Shown: piece after piece, positions 1-9,101 of the stretch
How the letters are laid out: each line of letters opens with the position of its first letter
How positions within the stretch are numbered: the stretch's first letter is position 1
Source of the DNA: Bacteroidales bacterium
GTDB taxonomy: Bacteria; Bacteroidota; Bacteroidia; Bacteroidales; Muribaculaceae
Length of the DNA: 64,000 bases
Assembly (NCBI GenBank): GCA_004557825.1
Contig: SFFL01000003.1
Coordinates: 1-64,000 of the forward strand
Reading direction: 5' to 3'
Translations under genes and position numbers: made by a program
The notes under the pieces: generated by a model
What the model was told of the DNA's origin: nothing
The model's input: only the letters and a program-made list of their open reading frames with translations
Databases searched by the model: none

Positions 1-228
1 TGTGAAGCCCCATCCCCACCGATAGCCGTTTCAACCCTGCGGCCTCAAAATATATGGGGCTATGCAGGTGAAAATTGCGTTTCGACTTTGACTTTAGGCA
101 CCTCCGTTCCTTCGCGCACAAAATCGCCCCACAAAGCCACCGCCGGAAGCAGCCCGAAAGCCACCGAAAGCAGCCACGAGAAGCCCAACAGGCAACCTCA
201 AATCAGCCCGAAAGCAGCCGCAACGCGC

Positions 229-2229
229 TTAATAGAGGCCGTAGTCTATCGCCTTGACGAGGAACTCGGTGCGGCGGTTGATCTGGTCGGCCGCCTCCTG
301 GTCCTCGGGAGAGAGCGTCAGTATGAATTCCTCGGTAAGTACCGTGCCCTCAGGGAATTGCGGATACTCCTTGTTCACGCGCTTGGTCACTGTCTTGGGG
401 CGCGACTCGCCGTAGCCGGCGTATGTGAGGCGGTCCTGCTGTATGCCGGCCGCTATCAGATAGTCGACCACACTCTTGGCGCGGCGGTTGCTCAGGTCCT
501 CATTGTAGGCGTCGGTGCCCATACGGTCGGTGTGCGAGCCCATCTCTATGGTTATGTTGGGATTGTCGCGGAGCATCTCGGCGAGCTCGTCGAGGGCACT
601 CTTCGACTCGGGACGCAGTGTTGCCTTGTCGAAGTCGTAGAAGATATTCTCCACCACATTAGGCTTCGAGATACTCGAGAGCACGAAGTCGACGCCATAC
701 TCGGCGTCCTCCTCGGCATCGTCGCTCACAAACTCCTGTTTCTGATTGAGATACCCGCGCGCTCCGGCCATCATCACATATTTCACGCCCCTGGAGAGCT
801 TGAAGCGGAACGAGCCGTCGTCGCGGGCCACCTCTTTCTGGTTGGAACCGTCGTCGCCCACGATACGTATCACGGCGTTGGGCACCGGCTCGTCGTCGTG
901 GTCCACGACCCATCCGCTTATGGATATGTTGAGCTCGGGAAGCGTGAACGAGTAGATATGATCGTAGCCTCGGGCGTCGGCGCGGTTAGAGCTCAGGAAG
1001 CCCGACTCCCCTTCGCCGAACGTGATACCGAAGTCGTCGCCCTGCGAGTTGACCGGCTTACCCATGTTCTCAACACTCCATCGGTCGCCCGTGGCGTTCA
1101 GATGCGCCTTGAATATGTCGAGGCCGCCGAAGCCCGGATGCCCGTCGGAGGCGAAATAGAGCAGCGTGTCGGCGCGCGAGTAAGGGAACATCTCGTCGCC
1201 CGACGTGTTGATCTGCGGACCGAGGTTCTCGAGCGAACCGACCTTGTCCTGAAGGTTCACGCGCCAGATATCCTTGCCGCCGTAGCCGCCCGGCATATCG
1301 GAGCTGAAATAGAGGTAGCGCCCGTCGGGCGAGACCGACGGATGGCCCACAGCCGAGAGAGTGTCGGCCGTTATCTCATATTTCTGACCTGCTCCCCAGC
1401 TGGCGTCGCTGCGGTGCGAGGTGTATATCTCCACGGTTGTGTTGGCGGCCGGGTCGCGGCGCGCCTTGGTGTAGTACATGGTCTGGCCGTCGGGCGTGAA
1501 GGCGGTGATGCCCTCGTCCATCTCGGTGTTGAGCTCACCCTCCACAAGCTCGGGACGCTGCCACTCGCCGCGCTCATTCTTGCGGCTCACGAACACGTCG
1601 GAGTTCTTCATGCCGGTGATTCCGGATTTCAGTGTGCCGGCCGCCTTCTCGTTGGAGGAAGTGAAATAGAGCACATTGAGCTCCTTGTCCTGATACATAG
1701 GCGCGAAATCGGCGCGGCGCGAGTTGAAGATCTTGGCCTCCTTCACTATATAGCGCGTCTGGATGCCGTTCTCGCGATCGCGCAGTGCCTTCTCGCAGCC
1801 GCGCTTACCTTCCAAGGCGAGCGCCTCGTTCTTCGGTTTGAAGTCGAGATACTGATCGTAGGCCGTGATTGCGGCCGCATACTTGCCTTCTGCCTGCAGC
1901 GAACGGCCAAGGTAGTAGTAAGCCATCGAGTCGGGATACTCATAGCGTATGGCGTTCTGGTACGCGGCCGAAGCACGCGCAAACATATTCAGACGCCGGT
2001 AGCAGGTGCCCATCTTGTAGGCCACCTCGCCGCGCAGCGGACGCTCCCCCTTGGAGCGGAGTTTGTTGTAGACCTTGCGGTAGGTGTTGGCTGCGTCGAA
2101 GAACTCGCCGCGGTCGAGCTGTTGGTCGGCCACGGAGAGCTTGGCGCCGCGGCAGGCCTGCAGGGCTATGAGGCCGGCCAGCGCCGGTATAATCGTGAAT
2201 ATGAGGAGCTTGAATCTGCTGTGTGTCAT
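229..2229 (-). CDS. porE: PorE-like OmpA-family lipoprotein (TPR, beta-propeller, CRD, OmpA)
   Basis: 666 aa. The N-terminus is a lipoprotein signal with lipobox LQAC (Cys26). It is followed by TPR-like helices (about 30-135), PD40/WD40-like propeller repeats with PDG/YFSS motifs (about 165-430), a carboxypeptidase-regulatory-like beta domain (about 432-523) and a C-terminal OmpA domain (from about 524) with the LSNRRAKSV peptidoglycan-binding signature. This four-part order is that of PorE, the T9SS subunit that anchors the PorK/PorN ring to peptidoglycan. PorP/SprF-associated OmpA proteins look alike, but no porP-like gene is beside it. It is a single gene divergent from thiD. Family assignment is firm; the PorE identity is inferred from architecture and from T9SS-like cargo genes at 54-62 kb. 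Confidence 0.82.
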   Translation of the reverse strand: MTHSRFKLLIFTIIPALAGLIALQACRGAKLSVADQQLDRGEFFDAANTYRKVYNKLRSKGERPLRGEVAYKMGTCYRRLNMFARASAAYQNAIRYEYPDSMAYYYLGRSLQAEGKYAAAITAYDQYLDFKPKNEALALEGKRGCEKALRDRENGIQTRYIVKEAKIFNSRRADFAPMYQDKELNVLYFTSSNEKAAGTLKSGITGMKNSDVFVSRKNERGEWQRPELVEGELNTEMDEGITAFTPDGQTMYYTKARRDPAANTTVEIYTSHRSDASWGAGQKYEITADTLSAVGHPSVSPDGRYLYFSSDMPGGYGGKDIWRVNLQDKVGSLENLGPQINTSGDEMFPYSRADTLLYFASDGHPGFGGLDIFKAHLNATGDRWSVENMGKPVNSQGDDFGITFGEGESGFLSSNRADARGYDHIYSFTLPELNISISGWVVDHDDEPVPNAVIRIVGDDGSNQKEVARDDGSFRFKLSRGVKYVMMAGARGYLNQKQEFVSDDAEEDAEYGVDFVLSSISKPNVVENIFYDFDKATLRPESKSALDELAEMLRDNPNITIEMGSHTDRMGTDAYNEDLSNRRAKSVVDYLIAAGIQQDRLTYAGYGESRPKTVTKRVNKEYPQFPEGTVLTEEFILTLSPEDQEAADQINRRTEFLVKAIDYGLY

Positions 2230-2484
2230 AGGGCGGGTACACTTGAGGGCGCGGCGTTCTCGCTGATGCGCGGCCGCGGCGGTTTAGAGCTTGTTTTTAC
2301 GGTAGACAAGCTCTTAATGAAGAAACGCAACGGGTCGGTATAAAATTTTCCCGATGCGCCACTTTTTCGGCTCTTCCGCTGAAATTTTCCGCTCCGGCAG
2401 CCCCTTCCCGTCTCTGACCGCTCCGGCCCGTGTGCCGACTAAATAAAAAACCGCAATTATGGCTATGATATCTGAAAAAATCAT

Positions 2485-2492
2485 TATCTTTG
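2485..2492 (+). promoter_or_regulatory. Bacteroidetes -7 element upstream of thiD
   Basis: TATCTTTG matches the TAnnTTTG consensus and is followed by C, as is usual. It lies only 4 nt before the thiD ATG, so the transcript would start at or next to the start codon. No clear TTTG is seen about 20 nt upstream. Confidence 0.5.
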
Positions 2493-2496
2493 CGAC

Positions 2497-3333
2497 ATGA
2501 GCCGTAAATACACCACAATACTCTCCATAGCGGGGAGCGACAGCATAGGTGGAGCCGGGATTCAGGCCGACATCAAGACGGCCTGCGCCCAAGGTGTCTA
2601 CGCCATGACTGTGATTACGGCTGTCACGGCGCAAAACACCCGCGGGGTGCTCACCTACGATGCCGTGCGTCCGGAGCTTCTCGACGCGCAGCTGCAGGCT
2701 GTGCTCTCCGACGTGCGCCCCGATGCCGTGAAGATAGGCATGATACCCGACGGTGAGTCGGCCCGCATCATAGCCGCCCGTCTCGCCCTCCACAAGCTGA
2801 AGAATATAGTGCTCGACCCGGTTATGGTCTCCACCTCGGGTTCGGACCTCAGCTCCGACGACGCCGTGAAAGCCATGACGGAACTCCTCTTCCCCATGGC
2901 CTCGCTCGTCACTCCCAATGTGAGCGAAGCCTCGCGGCTCGCCGGCATAAAGGTAGACTCGACGCTGCAGATGATGCTCGCCGCCATGAGTATCCTCGAC
3001 TGCTTCGGAGCCCGCGCGGTGCTCGTGAAAGGGGGCGACCTCCCTTCGCCCGGAGCGGAGATCACCGACATACTGTCGCGCAAAGGGGCCCAGCCCGTGC
3101 AGATCACTCATGCCCGCGTCAACACGCGCAACACCCACGGCACCGGCTGTTCGCTCTCCTCTGCCATAGCCTGCGGCCTCGCCTCGGGAGAACGCCTCGA
3201 AACGGCTGTGCGCCGCGCTACCCTCTGGCTCTCCGGCGCTATCGACGCCGGCAAGGATTTCTCGCTCGGCCGGGGGCGCGGACCTGTGAATCATCTCTAT
3301 AAAAACCACCCTGATCAGAACCGACTGCTATGA
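2497..3333 (+). CDS. thiD: Hydroxymethylpyrimidine/phosphomethylpyrimidine kinase
   Basis: 278 aa, normal length for ThiD of the ribokinase fold. It phosphorylates HMP and HMP-P to HMP-PP for thiamine synthesis in the cytosol. The N-terminal GSDSIGGAGIQADIK motif is the substrate-binding loop, and the C-terminal NTHGTGCSLSSAIA is the anion-hole/catalytic motif. It is the first gene of the thiamine operon, and its TGA overlaps the ATG of thiS (ATGA). The chosen ATG is the first in frame and sits directly behind a -7 element. Confidence 0.95.
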   Translation: MSRKYTTILSIAGSDSIGGAGIQADIKTACAQGVYAMTVITAVTAQNTRGVLTYDAVRPELLDAQLQAVLSDVRPDAVKIGMIPDGESARIIAARLALHKLKNIVLDPVMVSTSGSDLSSDDAVKAMTELLFPMASLVTPNVSEASRLAGIKVDSTLQMMLAAMSILDCFGARAVLVKGGDLPSPGAEITDILSRKGAQPVQITHARVNTRNTHGTGCSLSSAIACGLASGERLETAVRRATLWLSGAIDAGKDFSLGRGRGPVNHLYKNHPDQNRLL

Positions 3334-3533
3334 ACATAACTTTCAACTCCCGACTCATAAATTGCCCCGACCATTGCAGCGTGCTCGACCTTCTCAGGCA
3401 GGAGAAGCTTCTGCAGAAAGGGGGCATGGCTGTGGCTGTCAACGGCCGCATCGTGCGCAAACCCGAATGGGAAGGACGCACTCTCTGCCCCGGCGACGAT
3501 GTCACGGTGGTGTTCGCTGCCTACGGCGGCTGA
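3330..3533 (+). CDS. thiS: Sulfur carrier protein ThiS
   Basis: 67 aa ubiquitin-like sulfur carrier. It ends in the required Gly-Gly (FAAYGG), whose C-terminal carboxylate is adenylated and thiocarboxylated to supply sulfur to ThiG. The start overlaps the thiD stop by 4 nt, implying translational coupling. The activating enzyme ThiF is not found in this window. Confidence 0.93.
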   Translation: MNITFNSRLINCPDHCSVLDLLRQEKLLQKGGMAVAVNGRIVRKPEWEGRTLCPGDDVTVVFAAYGG

Positions 3534-3783
3534 CACCGATGCCCCTTCTTCCCTCTCACCGCCGCCGCCGTCTCAGCCCCTTCTCCCCTCTCCGTTCCCG
3601 GCAGCGCTGCCCCGAAAGTTCCGAAAGTCCCGGGCAAAAACCTCAGGCTAAGCCTCCCTGTGAAAGCCTTCAGACCAAGCGTCTCCGGCAAAAATGAGAT
3701 ACCGAATAAATAAACTTAAGCAATACTGACTCCATAAATCTAATAGTTTGTTTAATAAGGACAAGCTCCAAACCTGAAAACAC

Positions 3784-5004
3784 ATGAAATGGATATCAAT
3801 AGCCATCACCGCTCCTGAGGCGTGCGCTTCAGGTCCGGAAAAAGAAGCCGGCAAGATAGCCGAGCTGCTGCGCTCTGACGCAGTGGAATTTGTGCATATA
3901 CGCAAACCGGGTGTCCCGGAGCAGTATCTGCGCGACCTTATCGAGAGCGTGCCGGCGGATCTTCACTGCCGCCTCACGCTCCACGACCATCTCAATCTGG
4001 CCGGACCGCTCGGTGTGGGCGGCGTCCACCTCAACAGCCGCTACAACGCCGAGCCGCCGCAGTGGAACGGCCGTCTCTCTCGCAGCTGTCACTCTCTGGA
4101 GGAGGCCTGCGAGTGGGCCGCCAAGCCGGCTATCAACTATGTGACCCTCTCTCCGGTGTTCGACTCCATATCCAAAGCCGAGCACCACGCGGCGTTCACT
4201 CTCGCCGGTCTCCGCGGCAAGCTTCCAAAAGGGAAGGTGATAGCCCTGGCCGGTGTAGCGCCCGACAAGTTCGCCCTGCTGCGCCGCACAGGTTTCGCCG
4301 GGGCTGCCATGCTGGGATATATCTGGCAGGGAGCCGGTGACTTCGAGGAGCGGCTCAAGGCTCTCCGTCTGCGCCGCATGCTCATTGAGAACTTCCCGCT
4401 GCTGCTCGTCACCGGCTCCGACATCCCCGACGAGGCTGTGAGTCAGGCCTGCGCAGCTTACCGGGGCGGCTGCCGCTGGTTCCAGCTCCGCATGAAGAAT
4501 GCCGACACGGCCGTCCGCGCCGAAACGCTCCGCCGTCTCCGCCGCGAGTTAGGCGACGACGCCCTGATAATGGTCGACGACGACACGGAGGCCGCCCGCC
4601 TCGCCGGTGCCGACGGGGTGCATCTCGGAGTCGGCGATATGCCCACAGCTGAAGCGCGCCGTATCCTCGGCCCCGCGCCGCTGATCGGACGCACGGCCCA
4701 CAACCTGCAGGAGGCGCTGATACCCGAAGCCCGCGAAGCCGACTATCTCGGTGTGGGCCCCTACCGCTTCACCCGCACCAAGGAGAAGCTCGCCTCGCTG
4801 CTCGGTGCCGAAGGTCTGACCGCGCTCCTCGCCGGGGCAAGAGAGGCCGGCATGAACCTGCCGGTGACCGCCATAGGCGGCATTGAGCCCTCCGACGTGA
4901 AAGCCGTCCTCGATGCCGGCGCCGACGGTGTGGCTGTGAGCGGTGCCATAAACCACGCCGATGATCCGGTGCAGGCCACCCGCGCCTTCCTCATGCAGCT
5001 GTAA
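3784..5004 (+). CDS. thiE: TenI-like / thiamine-phosphate synthase fusion
   Basis: 406 aa, about twice the usual ThiE length, because two TIM-barrel domains are fused. The N-terminal half (about 1-200) has TenI-like motifs: HIRKPG, LHDHLNLA, GVHLNS, SCHSLEEA and YVTLSPVFDSISK. The C-terminal half (about 205-406) is the ThiE type that joins HMP-PP to the thiazole phosphate, with QLRMK, VDDD, GVHLG, DYLGVGPYRFTRTK, AIGGI and SGAI. The N-terminal domain may act on the thiazole (tautomerase-like) or be a second ThiE-like domain. A 250-base gap separates it from thiS, and thiG follows after 65 bases. Assignment of the C-terminal domain is firm; the role of the N-terminal domain is inferred. Confidence 0.88.
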   Translation: MKWISIAITAPEACASGPEKEAGKIAELLRSDAVEFVHIRKPGVPEQYLRDLIESVPADLHCRLTLHDHLNLAGPLGVGGVHLNSRYNAEPPQWNGRLSRSCHSLEEACEWAAKPAINYVTLSPVFDSISKAEHHAAFTLAGLRGKLPKGKVIALAGVAPDKFALLRRTGFAGAAMLGYIWQGAGDFEERLKALRLRRMLIENFPLLLVTGSDIPDEAVSQACAAYRGGCRWFQLRMKNADTAVRAETLRRLRRELGDDALIMVDDDTEAARLAGADGVHLGVGDMPTAEARRILGPAPLIGRTAHNLQEALIPEAREADYLGVGPYRFTRTKEKLASLLGAEGLTALLAGAREAGMNLPVTAIGGIEPSDVKAVLDAGADGVAVSGAINHADDPVQATRAFLMQL

Positions 5005-5069
5005 GCGAAAACACACTCATCAGGCTCCCGGCCGCCGGGAGCCACGATAAAAAAATATAAGACAAGAAA

Positions 5070-5852
5070 ATGGAAAGCAAAGACATTTTGACCATAGGCC
5101 CCAGGCAGTTCGCATCGCGTCTATTTGTGGGCACAGGCAAATTCTCTTCTCCCGACCTCATGCTCAAGGCTGTGGTCGCCTCCCGCTCGGAGATGATCAC
5201 TGTAGCCATGAAGCGTGTCAACATGCTCAACGAGGCTACCGACGAGATGCTCACTCACATAAACCGCGACCACGTGCAGCTGCTCCCCAACACCTCGGGT
5301 GTGCGCGACGCCGCCGAGGCCGTGCTCGCCGCCCAGATGAGCCGCGAGATCTTCGGCACCGACTTCATAAAACTGGAGATCCACCCCGACCCCAAGTATC
5401 TCATGCCCGACCCCATAGAGACTCTCAAAGCCACGGAGCAGCTCGCCGCCGAAGGCTTCACGGTGCTCCCCTACATACAGGCCGACCCTGTGCTCTGCAA
5501 ACGCCTTGAGGAGGCCGGCGCGGCCGCTGTGATGCCGCTCGCCGCCCCGATCGGCACCAACAAGGGCCTCCGCACCCGCGACCTGCTCGAGATCATCATA
5601 GAGCAAAGCAACCTTCCCGTGGTTGTCGACGCCGGTCTGGGGGCCCCGTCCCACGCCGCCGAAGCCATGGAGCTCGGTGCCGACGCCGTGCTCGTGAACA
5701 CCGCCATAGCAGTGGCCGACGATCCTGTGGAGATGGCCGACGCTTTCCGTCTCGCCGTGATCGCGGGCCGCAAGGCTTACCTGGCCGGACTCGGCGCCGT
5801 GAGCCGCTCGGCTCAGGCCACAAGTCCCCTCACAGCTTTCCTCAACAAGTAA
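5070..5852 (+). CDS. thiG: Thiazole synthase
   Basis: 260 aa, standard ThiG length and (beta/alpha)8 fold. It condenses deoxyxylulose 5-phosphate, dehydroglycine and ThiS thiocarboxylate into the thiazole phosphate. Visible motifs are FVGTGKF near the N-terminus, the MITVAMKRVN segment where ThiG family members have the equivalent conserved block, IKLEIHPDPKYLMPD, GSGAA-like LAAPIGTNKG and VDAGLGAPSHAAEAMELG. It stands between thiE and thiC in the operon, followed by a 250-base structured gap. Confidence 0.95.
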   Translation: MESKDILTIGPRQFASRLFVGTGKFSSPDLMLKAVVASRSEMITVAMKRVNMLNEATDEMLTHINRDHVQLLPNTSGVRDAAEAVLAAQMSREIFGTDFIKLEIHPDPKYLMPDPIETLKATEQLAAEGFTVLPYIQADPVLCKRLEEAGAAAVMPLAAPIGTNKGLRTRDLLEIIIEQSNLPVVVDAGLGAPSHAAEAMELGADAVLVNTAIAVADDPVEMADAFRLAVIAGRKAYLAGLGAVSRSAQATSPLTAFLNK

Positions 5853-5890
5853 GTAACTCTTAAAAATTAGTTAATGGTAAAACAAATTTT

Positions 5891-6042
5891 GTAACTCAGG
5901 ATTCTGATACATCCTTGCTCGTCTTTTTTTGCGCTTTGTCCGTTGGAGCTCAGTCATGTATCCCGCTACACTCCTTCGCTCAACCGGCCAAATCACACAA
6001 AAAGCCTTCGCAATTATGTATCATCTAATTTTTGCGAGTTAC
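5891..6042 (+). repeat. Nested inverted repeats between thiG and thiC
   Basis: GTAACTC (5891-5897) pairs with GAGTTAC (6036-6042), and TGATACAT (5905-5912) with ATGTATCA (6016-6023). Inside is an imperfect hairpin with arms CCGTTGGAGC and GCTCAACCGG (about 5940-5986). The gap between thiG and thiC has no ORF of its own. It lacks the conserved core of the TPP riboswitch, so it could be a different RNA element or a REP-like intergenic repeat. Confidence 0.5.
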
Positions 6043-6102
6043 TTAACCGACCTTTTTTCACACAAGTTTTCCCAGAAAAAACTCATTCACCTACAACCTG
6101 TA

Positions 6103-7818
6103 ATGAAGATTTCTAACATAGACCTCTCCTCCTACCCCAACTCCGAGAAGATATATATGCCCGGAAAGATCTTTCCCGACATCCGGGTGGCCATGCGCCG
6201 TGTGCATCAGTACCCCACCGTGGAGATCAAAGACGGCAAACGGATCGAGCATCCCAACGAAGATATCACGATCTACGACACGTCGGGCCCCTACACCGAC
6301 CCGGCCGTCACCACAGACCTCTACAAGGGCCTGCCGCGCGACCGCGAGGCCTGGGTGGAGCGCCGCGGCGACACCGAACAGCTCCCGGAGATCACAAGCG
6401 AATACGGCCGCATGCGACTCGCAGACCGCAGCCTCGACGAGATACGTTTCCCGGTGCGTCACGCCCCGCGCCGCGCCAAAGAGGGCAAGCGTGTCACTCA
6501 GATGCACTATGCCCGCAAGGGTATCATCACTCCCGAGATGGAATATGTGGCTATCCGCGAGAACCTCGACAACGAGGCCCGCGGCATCAAGAGCAACATC
6601 ACTCCCGAATTCGTGAGGGAGGAAGTGGCCTCGGGCCGCGCCATCATAGCCGCCAACATAAACCACCCCGAGGCTGAGCCCATGATCATAGGTCCGGCTT
6701 TCTCGGTGAAGCTCAACACCAACATAGGCAACTCGGCTCTCTCTTCCGGCATCGAGGAGGAGGTGGCCAAAGCAGTGTGGAGCTGCTACTGGGGCGGCGA
6801 CACCCTCATGGACCTCTCCACAGGCGACAATATCCACGAGACCCGCGAATGGATCATCCGCAACTGCCCCACCCCGATGGGCACTGTGCCTATCTATCAG
6901 GCGCTCGAAAAGGTCCGCGGCGATGTGAACAAGCTCACCTGGGAGATCTACCGCGACACCCTCATAGAGCAGTGCGAACAGGGTGTGGACTATTTCACCA
7001 TCCACGCCGGTGTGCTCCGCCGCCACGCCGACCTTGTGGGCAAACGTCTCACAGGCTGCGTCTCGCGCGGCGGCAGCATCATGACCCAGTGGTGCGTGCT
7101 CCACAATCAGGAGAGCTTCCTCTACACTCACTTCGACGACATCTGCGAGATCCTCAACAAATACGACGTAGCTATATCGCTGGGCGACGGCATGCGTCCC
7201 GGAAGCACCCACGACGCCAATGACGAGGCTCAGTTCCTCGAGCTCGAAGTGCTCGGCGAACTCACCCTCAAGGCCTGGGAACACGATGTGCAGGTGATCA
7301 TAGAGGGTCCCGGACATATCCCCATGCACAAGATACGCGAGAACATGGAGAAGCAGATCACCGCCTGCCACGGCGCTCCCTTCTACACACTCGGCCCGCT
7401 TACCACCGACATAGCCCCCGGCTACGACCATATCACCTCGGCCATAGGCGCGGCCAACATAAGCAGTATGGGCACAGCCATGATCTGCTACGTGACCCCC
7501 AAGGAACACCTCTCCCTCCCCACCCTCGAAGATGTGCGCGAAGGTGTGATAGCCTATAAGATAGCCGCCCACGCAGCCGACCTGGCCAAAGGGTTCCCCG
7601 GCGCCTCGGTGCGCGACGACGCCCTCAGCAAGGCCCGCTTCGAATTCCGCTGGAAGGACCAGTTCAACCTCTCGCTCGACCCGGCCCGCGCAAAACAGTA
7701 CTATGTGGAATCACGCCGCAACGCTCCCGACACCGACGATAAATTCTGCACCATGTGCGGACCAAACTTCTGCGCCATGCGCATATCCCAAAATATAATG
7801 GACGAATGCAAGAAATAA
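6103..7818 (+). CDS. thiC: Phosphomethylpyrimidine synthase
   Basis: 571 aa from the chosen start (MKISNIDLS). An in-frame start 174 bases upstream exists, but that extension runs through the structured gap and does not look like ThiC. This radical-SAM enzyme rearranges aminoimidazole ribotide to HMP-P. Family features include MHYARKGIITPEMEYVAIRE, the EGPGHIPMHK block, PLTTDIAPGYDHI and the C-terminal CTMCGPNFC cysteines that bind the 4Fe-4S cluster. The 3' end overlaps thiH. Confidence 0.96.
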   Translation: MKISNIDLSSYPNSEKIYMPGKIFPDIRVAMRRVHQYPTVEIKDGKRIEHPNEDITIYDTSGPYTDPAVTTDLYKGLPRDREAWVERRGDTEQLPEITSEYGRMRLADRSLDEIRFPVRHAPRRAKEGKRVTQMHYARKGIITPEMEYVAIRENLDNEARGIKSNITPEFVREEVASGRAIIAANINHPEAEPMIIGPAFSVKLNTNIGNSALSSGIEEEVAKAVWSCYWGGDTLMDLSTGDNIHETREWIIRNCPTPMGTVPIYQALEKVRGDVNKLTWEIYRDTLIEQCEQGVDYFTIHAGVLRRHADLVGKRLTGCVSRGGSIMTQWCVLHNQESFLYTHFDDICEILNKYDVAISLGDGMRPGSTHDANDEAQFLELEVLGELTLKAWEHDVQVIIEGPGHIPMHKIRENMEKQITACHGAPFYTLGPLTTDIAPGYDHITSAIGAANISSMGTAMICYVTPKEHLSLPTLEDVREGVIAYKIAAHAADLAKGFPGASVRDDALSKARFEFRWKDQFNLSLDPARAKQYYVESRRNAPDTDDKFCTMCGPNFCAMRISQNIMDECKK

Positions 7819-8999
7819 CATATAATGCTCACAAGGGCTCCGGCACTGTTCCGGAGCCCGTTTTCGGCCACGGTTTCGCCGATGTGATAGGTCAATGGGA
7901 CTGGGATGAGACAGGCCGTCAGATCCTGGCCACCACCGAAGCCGACGTCCGCCGTGTGCTCGCCAAGGCCCGCCGCAATCAGAAACAGCTCACGCCCGAC
8001 GACTTCATGGCGCTCATATCGCCGGCCGCCGCACCCTTCCTCGAAGAGATGGCGCAGCTCGCCCGCCACTTCACACTCGAACGCTTCGGCAAGACGATCT
8101 CGCTCTATATCCCCATGTATGTGAGCAACGCCTGCACCAACAAATGCGTATACTGCGGCTTCAACCACGACAACCCCTTCGCCCGCACTACTCTTACCGG
8201 CGAACAGATCAAGGCCGAATGTGAGGCCATAAAGAAGCTCGGTCCCTTCGACAATATCCTGATCGTGAGCGGCGAGTTCCCCGCCCTCTGCGGCGTCGAC
8301 TATCTGGCCCGCGCCCTCGACATATGCCGCCCCTACTTCAACAACATGACCATAGAAGTACAGCCCATGCGCATGGAGAAATACCGTATGCTCACCGAGC
8401 ACGGCCTCAACGGTGTGGTCTGCTTTCAGGAGACATACCACGAGCCTGAATACCGCATCTTCCACCCCCGCGGCATGAAAAGCCACTACGCCTGGCGCCT
8501 CAACGGCTACGACCGCATGGGACAGGCGGGGGTCCACAAGATAGGCATGGGTGTGCTCATAGGCCTCGCATCCGACTGGAGAGCCGACATGGCCATGCTC
8601 GCCCGGCATCTCCGCTACCTGCAGAAGAAATACTGGCGCACACGCTACAGTGTGAACTTCCCCCGCATGCGCCCCTCGGAGAGCGGATATCAGCCCAATG
8701 TGGTGCTCTCGGACCGCGAACTCGTGCAGCTCACCACAGCCTTCCGCATCTTCGACCACGACGCCGACATATCCTACTCTACACGCGAAGCTCCCGAGAT
8801 GCGCGACGCCATGCTTGCCCTCGGAGTGACCTCCGTAAGTGCCGGCAGCCAGACAGAGCCCGGCGGCTACTGCTCCACACCCGAAGCCCTCGAACAGTTC
8901 GAGGTTTCCGACCAGCGCACGCCCAAAGCCGTGACCGAAGCCATACGCCGCGCCGGCTATGAGCCCGTGTGGAAAGACTGGGACGCCGTCTTCGACTAA
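7806..8999 (+). CDS. thiH: 2-iminoacetate (dehydroglycine) synthase
   Basis: 397 aa from MQEITYNAHKG; an in-frame ATG at 7755 would overlap thiC by 64 bases, whereas the chosen ATG overlaps it by only 13. This radical-SAM tyrosine lyase supplies dehydroglycine to ThiG, the anaerobe alternative to ThiO. The cluster motif CTNKCVYCGF (CxxxCxxC) and the downstream PRMRPSESGYQP and EPGGYCSTPEALEQFEVSDQR blocks are ThiH-typical. It is the last gene of the thiamine operon and converges on dnaX. Confidence 0.95.
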   Translation: MQEITYNAHKGSGTVPEPVFGHGFADVIGQWDWDETGRQILATTEADVRRVLAKARRNQKQLTPDDFMALISPAAAPFLEEMAQLARHFTLERFGKTISLYIPMYVSNACTNKCVYCGFNHDNPFARTTLTGEQIKAECEAIKKLGPFDNILIVSGEFPALCGVDYLARALDICRPYFNNMTIEVQPMRMEKYRMLTEHGLNGVVCFQETYHEPEYRIFHPRGMKSHYAWRLNGYDRMGQAGVHKIGMGVLIGLASDWRADMAMLARHLRYLQKKYWRTRYSVNFPRMRPSESGYQPNVVLSDRELVQLTTAFRIFDHDADISYSTREAPEMRDAMLALGVTSVSAGSQTEPGGYCSTPEALEQFEVSDQRTPKAVTEAIRRAGYEPVWKDWDAVFD

Positions 9000-9060
9000 T
9001 CCCCCGGCCTGACCGTTCAATTTAAGCAGCCGGGATCGACATCGTCATATTACGGCAGAA

Positions 9061-9101
9061 GAGTAACCGCCGGGCAAGTAGAGCGCCCTAACGCGTTACT
9101 C
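9061..9101. terminator. Hairpin between convergent thiH and dnaX
   Basis: GAGTAAC (9061-9067) pairs with GTTACTC (9095-9101), with further GC pairing inside (CGGGC with GCGCCC). It sits between two convergent genes and touches the dnaX stop. It lacks a clear T-tract, so termination is inferred from structure and position only. Confidence 0.4.

Noticed and set aside
88..2343. Long plus-strand frame of 751 codons
   Set aside because: It is antisense to the PorE-like gene, which has clear domains. The frame is open only because of the GC-rich codon pattern. The same applies to the long antisense frames at 2314-3309, 6091-7572, 7701-9020, 27097-28302, 31982-33271, 51945-53798, 55884-58442 and 59141-61642.
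5853..6102. TPP riboswitch before thiC
   Set aside because: The conserved CUGAGA and ACC...GAUCUGG-type core could not be found here or upstream of thiD and thiE, though structure is present.
5929..6102. 58-residue N-terminal extension of ThiC
   Set aside because: It encodes non-homologous sequence running through inverted repeats; the MKISN start fits the family.
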